From assembly GCA_020633435.1 (NCBI GenBank), contig JACKDP010000001.1, positions 806,001 to 870,000 on the forward strand: a stretch of DNA of 64,000 nucleotides, read 5' to 3'. The notes under the pieces were generated by a model, which worked only from the letters and a program-made list of their open reading frames with translations, was not told the DNA's origin and ran no database searches. Positions within the stretch are counted from its first letter, which is position 1, and each line of letters starts with the position of its first letter. This document shows, piece by piece, positions 7,368 to 16,100 of this stretch. The DNA comes from Myxococcales bacterium (GTDB taxonomy: Bacteria; Myxococcota_A; Bradymonadia; UBA7976; UBA1532). The position numbers and the translations under genes were made by a program.

Positions 7368-9623
7368 GTGCGGCGGGGCCTCTTCACCCCGATCTGGAGC
7401 GGGGTGCTGCTGGCCACGGCCATCGCGCTCTGCTTCGTCCCGCTCTTCAACCTGCTGGCGTTCGAGTTCGCCTTCGCCGTGGGGCTGCCGGTCACGTTCT
7501 GCGCCGGGGCCCTGGGCGTGCGCGCGCGGCGCGCCGAGCCCGACGCGTGGCGGGCGTGGGGCCGGGCGGGCCTGCGGGCGACGGCGCTGGCGGCGCTGCC
7601 CCTGGCGCCCATCAGCCTCAACGCGCTGCGGGTCCAGAACTGCAACTACCTGGAAGGCTTGATCTTCTACGCCCTGCTGCCCGGGCTGACGGCCTGGCTG
7701 GCGGCCGGCGTGGGGGTGGCCATCGGGCGCGTGGCGCCGCGGCGGGGCGTGCTGCTCTTCGTGGTCGTCGTGCTGGGGACGGTGCTGCTCGGGCTGGCGC
7801 GCTTCTACTGGCAGCCGCCGGTGGACGCCTTCAACCTGTTCCTCGGCTACTACCCGGGCTCGCTCTACGACGAGGTGGTGGCCATCGGGGACCGACTGCT
7901 GGCGTCGCGGCTGCAGGACGCCGGGCTGGTGGTGGCCCTCGTGGCGGCGTCGGCCCTGCCGCGGGGCCGGGCGCTGGCCGTCGGGGCGGCGGCGCTGGCG
8001 GTGGGGACGGGCCTGGTGGCCCGGGCTCACGACGTCTTCCGCGACGCGGCCTATGTGCAGGCGGCCCTGGGCGGCCACCGGGCCACCGCCCACCTCGACC
8101 TCTACCACCCCGCCGACTGGACGCCCGGCCGCGTCTCCGCCTTGGCGAAGGACCTGGAGTTCGCCTACCAGGAGCTCGCAGAGTTCCTGGGCGTCGAGCC
8201 CAGCGAGCGCCCGGCCATCTACCTGTACGCCGATCTGGCCAGCAAGAAGCGGCTGATGGGCGCGGGGCGCAGCCGCATCGCCAAGCCCTGGCAGCGCGCG
8301 ATGCACATCCAGGCGCTGCAGGTGGGCGACGCCGTCGCCATCCACGAGCTGGCCCACGTCTTCTCGGCCGAGATCGCCACGGGGCCGCTGCGCCTGAGCA
8401 TGCACGGCCCCCTGCCCCATATGGGCCTCATCGAGGGGCTGGCCGTCGCCGCGACGTGGGAGTCGGGCCGGCTGGACGGGCACCAGTGGAGCGCCGCCAT
8501 GCGCCGCGTCGGGGCGGCCCCGCCGCTGCGCCGGCTGCTGAACCCCGCCGGCTTCCTCAGCCAGAACTCGCGCACCGCGTACACCCTGTGCGGCTCCTTC
8601 GTGCGGTTCCAGCAGGAGAAGGAGGGGCCGGCGGCCGTGGCCGACACCTACCGGACGGGCGGCGTCGATCCGCCCGCCCGCCTGGACGCGCTGGTGGCGG
8701 CGTGGGAGGGCTTCCTGGACGCCCAGCCCCTCGACCCGCGGGCGCTGGCCGAGGCGAAGGCCCGGTTCGATCACCCGGCCATCTTCGCGAAGGTCTGCGC
8801 CCACGAGATCGCGGCCCTGCGGCGCAAGGCCAGCGAGGCCATGGCGGTGGGCGACGCGGCGGAGGCGATGGCGGCGCTGGACCGGCTGCTCGGCCATGTG
8901 CCGGGGGATGTGCAGGCGCGGCTGACGCGCATCAGCCTGCTGCTGGCCACCGGGCAGATCCCGGTCGCCCTGGACGCGGCGCGCCAGGTGGCCGACGACG
9001 AGCGGGCGGGCGCGGTGGCGCGGATGCGAGCGCGGGAGTGGATCGCGGATCTGGAGGCGGCCGAGGGCGAGGTGGCGCCGGCGCGGGCGGCCTACGACGC
9101 GCTGCTGGCCGAGGCGTACGACCGCGATCAGGTGCGGCGCCTGGCCGTGAAGCGCGTCGCCCTGGACGGGGGGCCGGCCGCGGCCGCCATCCTGAAGCTG
9201 CTGACGGCGCCGCCCGGGACGCCGCGGGCGGAGTCGGACGCCGCGCTGGACGCCGCCGTCGCGGCCGACGCCGCGTCGCCCGTCGTCCTGTACCTCCAAG
9301 GCCGGCGGCACCTGCGCGAGGGCCGGTTCGACGCCGAGATCGCCGCGCTGCAGGCCGCCCTGGCCGGGGGCCTCCCCCACCCGGCGCTGCGGTTCGAGGC
9401 CGCGCGCCTCATCGCGCGGGCGCGGTTCGACCGGGGCGAGTACCTGGAGGCCGCCGCCGCGTTCGACGCCCTGGCCGCCGACCCCGACCCCGAGATCGAG
9501 CGCGGCGAGCGGTTCATCCTGCGGCGGTGGGCGCGCCGGGCCCGGTTCTTCGCGTCGGCCGGTGTTGACAAGGATCCGGGTCGCCCGGAAGATGCGGCGG
9601 ATTCCGGTGACGCCGAGGAATAG
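7368..9623 (+). CDS. Membrane gluzincin-type peptidase with TPR tail
   Basis: This encodes 751 residues from a GTG. The N-terminal third (about 10-215) has six to seven hydrophobic segments (for example GVLLFVVVVLGTVLLGLARF). A soluble domain then has HELAH at 326-330 and a downstream Glu in GLIEGLAVA (residue 356), the HExxH plus E arrangement of gluzincin zinc peptidases (Peptidase_MA-like). The C-terminal half (about 480-730) consists of TPR-like helix pairs. It is likely an inner-membrane protease facing the periplasm; the substrate is unknown. It continues the operon with a 4-base gap from the DUF192 gene. Confidence 0.78.
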   Translation: MRRGLFTPIWSGVLLATAIALCFVPLFNLLAFEFAFAVGLPVTFCAGALGVRARRAEPDAWRAWGRAGLRATALAALPLAPISLNALRVQNCNYLEGLIFYALLPGLTAWLAAGVGVAIGRVAPRRGVLLFVVVVLGTVLLGLARFYWQPPVDAFNLFLGYYPGSLYDEVVAIGDRLLASRLQDAGLVVALVAASALPRGRALAVGAAALAVGTGLVARAHDVFRDAAYVQAALGGHRATAHLDLYHPADWTPGRVSALAKDLEFAYQELAEFLGVEPSERPAIYLYADLASKKRLMGAGRSRIAKPWQRAMHIQALQVGDAVAIHELAHVFSAEIATGPLRLSMHGPLPHMGLIEGLAVAATWESGRLDGHQWSAAMRRVGAAPPLRRLLNPAGFLSQNSRTAYTLCGSFVRFQQEKEGPAAVADTYRTGGVDPPARLDALVAAWEGFLDAQPLDPRALAEAKARFDHPAIFAKVCAHEIAALRRKASEAMAVGDAAEAMAALDRLLGHVPGDVQARLTRISLLLATGQIPVALDAARQVADDERAGAVARMRAREWIADLEAAEGEVAPARAAYDALLAEAYDRDQVRRLAVKRVALDGGPAAAAILKLLTAPPGTPRAESDAALDAAVAADAASPVVLYLQGRRHLREGRFDAEIAALQAALAGGLPHPALRFEAARLIARARFDRGEYLEAAAAFDALAADPDPEIERGERFILRRWARRARFFASAGVDKDPGRPEDAADSGDAEE

Positions 9624-9672
9624 CTCCGCTTTCCCTGGGCGTTGGGCCGGCGTGGTCAATTGGGAGGTGGCG

Positions 9673-10155
9673 ATGCTCACCCGTCGACACGGCGCGGCCT
9701 TCGCGCTGGTGCTGGGGCTGTTCTCTTCGGGCTGTGGTCCCCGGTACGTCAAGGGCACCGAGATCGAGTACACGAGCCAGCGGCAGCAGCTGGCCGATCT
9801 GGTGGAGCGCTACCGCGTCGCGCTGGTCCAGCGGGACGCCGACGCCCTGCGGGCCATGGTCAGCCGGGGCTACTTCGAGAACGGCAGCACCACCAGCGAT
9901 CCCAGCGACGACTACAACTACGACGGCCTCATGAAGGTGCTCGACGATCTGAAGTCGGAGGTCAAGGCCGTCCGATATGACATTCAGATCAAGGACATCG
10001 CCATCTACGACGAGGCGGCCACGGTCGACTACGAGTACGAGAGCCAGTACCTGATCGCCGTCGGCGACCAGGACCGGTGGTCCAACAAGTCCGACAAGAA
10101 CCGGCTGACCTTCCGCAAGGAGAAGGATGGCTGGCGCATCGTGAGCGGCATGTAG
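9673..10155 (+). CDS. NTF2/SnoaL-like lipoprotein
   Basis: This encodes 160 residues. The ATG at 9673 follows GGGAGG and opens the lipoprotein signal MLTRRHGAAFALVLGLFSSGC. The mature domain (about 35-160) looks NTF2-like (SnoaL/DUF4440): an N-terminal helix LADLVERYRVALVQRDADAL, then strands ending in RLTFRKEKDGWRIVSGM. Members are often small ligand-binding or stability domains; no catalytic residues can be named. It lies 49 bases after the peptidase gene and ends at a shared hairpin. Confidence 0.72.
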   Translation: MLTRRHGAAFALVLGLFSSGCGPRYVKGTEIEYTSQRQQLADLVERYRVALVQRDADALRAMVSRGYFENGSTTSDPSDDYNYDGLMKVLDDLKSEVKAVRYDIQIKDIAIYDEAATVDYEYESQYLIAVGDQDRWSNKSDKNRLTFRKEKDGWRIVSGM

Positions 10156-10161
10156 GCGCCG

Positions 10162-10183
10162 CGATCCGCCGCCCGGCGGATCG
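10162..10183. terminator. Bidirectional hairpin between convergent genes
   Basis: A perfect 10-bp inverted repeat (CGATCCGCCG / CGGCGGATCG) with a 2-base centre lies in the 37-bp gap between the two convergent stop codons. There is no clear T-tract on either side, as is common in GC-rich genomes. Confidence 0.5.
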
Positions 10184-10192
10184 GCACCGCGG

Positions 10193-13100
10193 CTACCGCG
10201 AGCGGCCCATCGGCGGCCGCGACTCCCCGCGCGCCAGCAGGCGACGCAGGGCCAGCAGCTCCTCCCCGAACGCGTAGGCATGCAGCTCGGCCACCAGGGG
10301 GGCCCGCTCGAAGAGCGCGCGCAGCTCCTCGTGGCCCTCGCGGCGACCCGGCCGCAAGCCCCCCGGGGCCTCGTCGCGCAGCGCCATGAGGGCGGCCCCG
10401 AGGTCGCCCGACAGCAGGTGGCCGACGCGGCAGGCCGCCTGGCGCACGGCCCCGCACCAGACGTGGAAGGATCCCGGGCCCGTGGCGACGATGGCGCCGA
10501 CGAAGCGCTCGAGGGCGTCGCGGCGGCTGCGGTCGAGGCGGGCGTCGAGGAACTCGACCCACGTCGTCACGAGGCTGGGCTGGGCGCCGACCTCGCGGGC
10601 GAAGGACATGCCGTCGTCGCCGAGGGCCAGGACGATGGCGGCCCCGAAGAGCGCCCGGGCCTCGTCCTCGGGGGCGTAGGCGGCCAGGAGGGCGGGCCCG
10701 CGGCCCAGCTCCAGGGTGCGCGCGAGCCGGAAGATGCGGTCGCGCTGCCCGCCCGCCAGCCAGCCGCGGCCCACGACGATCTCGACGGGGTGCACGCGCC
10801 AGATGCCGGGGGCGCGGTCGCCGTCCACCACCCAGAGGGCGGCGCCGGCCAGCCCCAGCGCGGCGCGGACGCGGACGAAGTCCTCGGCGAGGACGGGCTC
10901 GTCCTCGGCCGCGCGGGCGCCGGCGGGGGGCGCCGTCGGGGCGCCGCCGAAGAGGGCGTCGAGATCGGTGGCCAGCCAGCCGAACAGCGCCCGCAGGAGG
11001 GTGCCGGCCGCCTCGCGCCAGACGTCGCGCTGCACGCGCTCCATGCGGCCGGGGGCGTCGAGCATGGGGACCGGGGCCGGGGCGGCGGCGAGGGCGGCGC
11101 GCTCGGCCTCCTCCTCGGGCGTCGCCTGGCGCAGCCACGCCAGCAGGCAGAGCGGATCCTCGCGCCAGGCGGGCTGGCCACAGCGGCCATAGAGGTCGGC
11201 CAGCGTGCGCAGGGGGGCCGCGTCGAAGGGCCGGGCCCGGACGACCGCGAGCTGGTGGACGACGGCCTGCTCCACATGGGCGAAGGCGGCCGGATCGTCG
11301 CCGTCGGCCAGCGCCCGGTAGAGCCCCGCGAGCGCCTCGTGGGCGGCCAGGTTGCGCGGCTCCAGGGCCACGAGGTCGCGGTAGACGGCCAGCGCGCCCG
11401 CGTCGTCGCCGCGGCGCAGCAGCGTCTCGGCGAGGGCGCCCAGGAGGGCCCGGGCCTGGGGGCCGCGCTCGTGGGCGAGCTGCTGGCGGACGCGCCGCAG
11501 GATCTCCACCTGATCGGCGGGGGCGGCGTCGTCCAGGTGCGTCAGCAGGCGGCGGGCGCCAGCCAGGTCGATGGGGCCCAGGGCGAGGGCGTCGTGGCGG
11601 GCGGACCGGGCCCCGGGCTGGTCGCCGGCGCGCTCGCAGATCTCGGCGCGGGTGGCCAGCAGCGCGGCGCGGTGCCGGGGGTCGTGCTCGCCGGCCAGCA
11701 GGCGGTCGACGGCCACCAGGGCGTCGGCGGGGGCGCCCAGCTCGGCGAGGGCGGGCAGCGCGGCGCGCAAGCCCTCGGCGTCCTGCAGGCCGTCGCGCAC
11801 GGCCTGGGTGTACAGGCCCACGGCGCGGCCCTGCTTGCCCAGGCGGTGCTCGGCGATGCGGCCGGCTGCGACGAGGGCGGCCTGGCGATCCGTGGCGTCT
11901 CCGACGGCCTCGGCGCGCTTGAGGTGCAGGCGGATGGCGGCCTCCCAGCGCCCGGCGGCCTCCTGGATGCGCGCGAGGGCGGCCAGGGCGGCGAGCTGGG
12001 TGCTGGCGTGGTGGGTGGCCGACTCGAAGTGGCGGACGGCGCGGGCGTCGTCGCCGGCGTGCTCGAACGCCCGGGCGCGGCGCAGGTGCTCGGCGGCCTT
12101 GCGGGCCGGGGCGTCGGGGCCCTCGGCCGAAGGCCCCGGCAGGTCGACGTAGACGCGGGCGGCGTCGGCCAGGCGGTCGCGGGCCTGGTAGGCGTCGGCG
12201 AGGGCCTGCCCCAGCTCGGGGTGCCGGGGCGCGATGGCCCAGCCCTCCTCCAGCGCGGCCAGCTCGCCGGCGGCGTCGCCCTCGGCGCTGGCTCGCCGGG
12301 CCCGCCGGGTGAGCAGATCGGCGATGCGGGGCGCCAGCCGCCCGCGGGTGGCGTCCGCGCGGCTGCGCTTGAAGGCCTTGATGAGCTGCTGGGTGAGCTC
12401 GTCGAGGGCGGCGTCATCGCCCCGCTCCAGGGCGAGGTCGGCCAGGGCCTCCAGCGCGTCGAGCTGCTTGGGGGCGGCGGCCAGGGCCTCGCGGAACGCG
12501 GCCTCGGCGGCCTCGGCGTCGCCGCGGACGTCGCGGTGCAGGGCGCCCAGCTCGCAGAGCAGCGTGGCGCGCTCGTCGGCCCCGCGCGTGCTCGCGGCGC
12601 GGCGAGCCAGCGTCTCGGCCCGCAGATCGGCGTCGCGCTGGCGGCCGGCGAGGGCCTCGAGCGCGTCCAGCGCGTCGGCCCGGCCCGGCGCCCGCGAGAG
12701 CACCCGCTTCCACAGCTCGACGGCCCGGTCATGGGCGCCGAGGCGCGACACGTCCCGCGCCCCCGTCTCCAGCACGCTGACGGCCAGCGCTGGCGCCGCC
12801 GCCTCCGCCAGGCCCACCACGGCCTCGGCCAGCTCCTCGCCGTCCCGCCGCCGCAGGGCCAGGCTGCGCAGCCGCTCCCAGCCATCCACCGACGCCGGCT
12901 GCGCGTCGAGCAGGGCCCGGATGGTCACCGCCGCCTCGTCCAGCCGGTAGAGCTGGTCGGCCTGGAACCCGGCGACCAGCAAGGCCCAGCGCTCGACGAC
13001 GGCCGGATCCTCGGCCCCCTCGCCCGGCGTGGCGCAGACCACGGGGCCGTGCTCGCGGTACAGGGCCACCAGCTCGCCGAAGCGCCGCCGCGTCTTGAGC

Positions 13101-16100
13101 AGCTCGGCCACCTCGCGGGCGAGGTCGGCCGACGGGGCGAGGTCGAGGGCGAGGCTCAGGGCGTCCAGGGCCCGCGTCGGGTTGCCCAGGTGATCCCGGG
13201 CGGTGCGGCCGATGAGCACCAGGACGCGCGGCTGCTGGTCGGGGGGCGCGACGGCCAGGCTGCGCTCGGCGCAGGCCAGCAGGGCGGCGTGGCCGCGGGC
13301 CGCCTCGGCCCGGTCGGCGAGGGCGAACAGGCGGTCCAGGTCGTCGGGGTGGGCCTCGGCCACCTCGACCCACAGGGCGAAGGCCTCCGGGATGCGGCCC
13401 AGGCGCGTCCACAGGATCTCGGCCCGCTCCCCCAGCAGCGCCACGCGGTCGAGGGGCTTGACCTGCCGCGCCCGGCGCTCCAGCGCCACCTCCAGCTCCC
13501 GCCAGGCCGCGCGCTCCCGCAGGCTGCGGGCCAGGCGCGCGAACGTCCAGGCGTCGGCCGGATCGAGCAGCAGGAGCTGGCGCCACGTCTCCTCGGCCCG
13601 CGTCGGCGCGTCGAGGGGGCCGGCGAAGAGGTCGGCCAGCTCCTCCAGCAGCGGCTTGCGGCGCTCGGGGGGCGCCACCCGGGCGTGGGTCTCGAGGGCC
13701 GCGGCCAGCTCGGCCGGATCGCCGGCCTCGCGGCGCAGCGCCAGCAGGGCGTCGACGGTGGCGGCGTCGGCCGGCTCCAGCTCGGCCACGCGCTCCAGGA
13801 TGCGGGCGGCCTCGGCGGCGTCCCCCTCGCGCTGGTGGATGTCGGCGGCCATCCGGTACAGCCGCGTGCGGGCGGTGCTCTCCTCGGCCCAGCCCGCCTC
13901 CTCCTCCAGGAAGGTGGCCAGCTCGCGCTGGGCCCCCGTCCGGCTGGCCACCATGCCGATGGCGAGCTGCGTCTCCTCGTCCCACGGGCGCACGGCGAAG
14001 GCGCGCTTGAGCGTCTGAAAGGCGCGGGGGGCGTCCCCCAGCCGGTCGGCCTGGATCTCGGCCAGGTCGCGCAGCAGCGAGGCCTTGATCCAGGCGTCCT
14101 CGGTGTCGTTGGCCTTCAGCTCCAGCACCCGGGCCACGATGGGCCAGGCCTCGTGGGCCTCGGCCAGCCGCCAGGCCACCGCCCGGGCCTGCTCGTGGCG
14201 CGGATCGAGCTGGAGCGCCATGATCACCTGCTCGAAGGCCCGCTCCCAGTCGCCGGCCTTGTCTTCGAGCAGCGTCGCCAGCTTCAGCAGGGCCTCCACC
14301 CGGGGGCCCGCGGGCTTGCGGCCCTTCCAGCGGGCGTTGACGACCTCGATGAGCCGCGGCCAGAGGCCCCGGGCCTCCGACAGGCGCACGAGGGCGGCCT
14401 CGGCCTCCTTGCTGCCGGCGTCGAGGGCCTGGGCGTAGAGCTCGAAGGCGTCGTCGGGCTGGGCGAGCTGGACCTCGGTGACCTCGCCGGCCTGGCGCAG
14501 GAGCTCGGCCCGGCGGGCGCGGTCGACCCCCCGGCTCGCTACGAGCACGCGGGCCGCCACCACCTCGTCCCACGCCCCGCGGGCCTCGGCGAGCCGCACC
14601 AGCAGGGCGAGCGTGGGCCCATCGTCCGGCAGCAGGTCGAAGGCGGCGCGGGCCAGGACGAACGCGCGCTCCGGCTCCCCGAGTTGCCGCTCGACCACCC
14701 GGGCCTGCTCGACGATGAACACGGCCTCCTCGCCGGGGCCGTCGGCGTGCTTGCGCGCCAGATCCAGCACGTCGGCGTACCGCCGCCACAGGTCCGCCGC
14801 CTCGGCGAGGCGCCGCAGCTCGGCCAGGATGGGCCGGCGATCGCCCGAGGTCAGCACGAAGGCCCGCCGCCAGCACTCGAAGACCTCGCTCAGATCGCCG
14901 CGCAGCTTCTCCAGCAGGCGGGCGGCGTCCACCAGCTCGCGGACGCGGGCGGCGTCGTCGGGGGCCCGCTCCAGCAGCTTGCGCAGGACGCGGACCAGGT
15001 CGTCGGTGCGGCTCAGATCCGCGTAGATGCCCTTCAGCGCAGCGAGGGCGTCGGCGTCGTCGGGGCGCAGGTCCAGCACTCGCTCCCAGGCGGCCATGGC
15101 GCCGAGCTGATCGCCCAGGGCGTCCATGGAGATGCGGGCGAGCTGCCGGTTCAGGCTCAGCGCCTCCGCGGGGTCCTGCACGAAGCGCAGCTCCGCCGCC
15201 AGGGCCCGCGCCGCGCTCCACCAGTCCTTGCGCTCCAGCGAGAGGCGCCGGATGGCCGTCACCGGCTCGCGGCTGTCGGGATCGAGGGCGCGGACGGCCT
15301 CCCAGGCCTCCACCGCCGCGCCCAGGTCGCCCATGTCGGTCAGCGCGGCCGCCCGGCGCACATGGACGGGCCGCAGCGCGTCGCCCCGGAGCTGATCGGC
15401 CAGGCGGTCCAGGGCCGTGAGCAGCCCCGCCCGGTCGCCGCGGGCCTCGGCCGCCCGGGCCAGGCCCTCCAGCGCGTCGATGGCCCCCGGCTCGGCCCGG
15501 TTCACCAGGCCCCAGAGGCGGCTCGCCTCGTCGATGGCGTCCTGGCCCTGCCGCTCCATCGTGGCCGGATCCGCCTCGATGGCCCGGGCCAGGCGGCGCG
15601 CGAGGGCCAGCCGGTCCTCCCCGTCGAGCTGCTCCAGGCGCTGCCGGCCGTGGCGCAGCAGGGCCTCGGTGTCGACGGCGAGCTCGGCCAGGCGCACCAG
15701 CTCGTCGAGGGCCTCGGCGTCCCCGGGGGCGTCGGCCAGCGCCTCGGCCCACAGCTCCATGGCGCGGCGCAGGTCGCCGAGGCGCACCTCCGCCACCATC
15801 GCCGCCTCGCGGAGCAGCCGCCGGCGCTCGCCGCGGTGGGCCGCCGGCAGCGCCGCCCGGCGCCGGGCGATCACCGCCAGGACGGCCTCGTCGTCGCCCG
15901 CGCGGGCGTGCGCCACCTGCAGGCCAGCGAGCGCGTCGTCGTCCGCGGGCACGACGTCGAGCACCGCCGTCCACGCCCGCACGACGTCGGCCGGCGGCGC
16001 CCCCAGCGTGGCCAGGACCGTCGCAAGCTCCCGCAATACATGGGCATTCGCCGGCTCGGGCGCCGCGGCCCACCGGCGCGCGAGCACCCCGGAGAGGGCC

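Noticed and set aside
7239..9773. An 844-residue minus-strand frame across the gluzincin gene
   Set aside because: Its translation is Arg/Gly/Gln-rich without domains; the plus strand has membrane helices, HELAH and TPRs.
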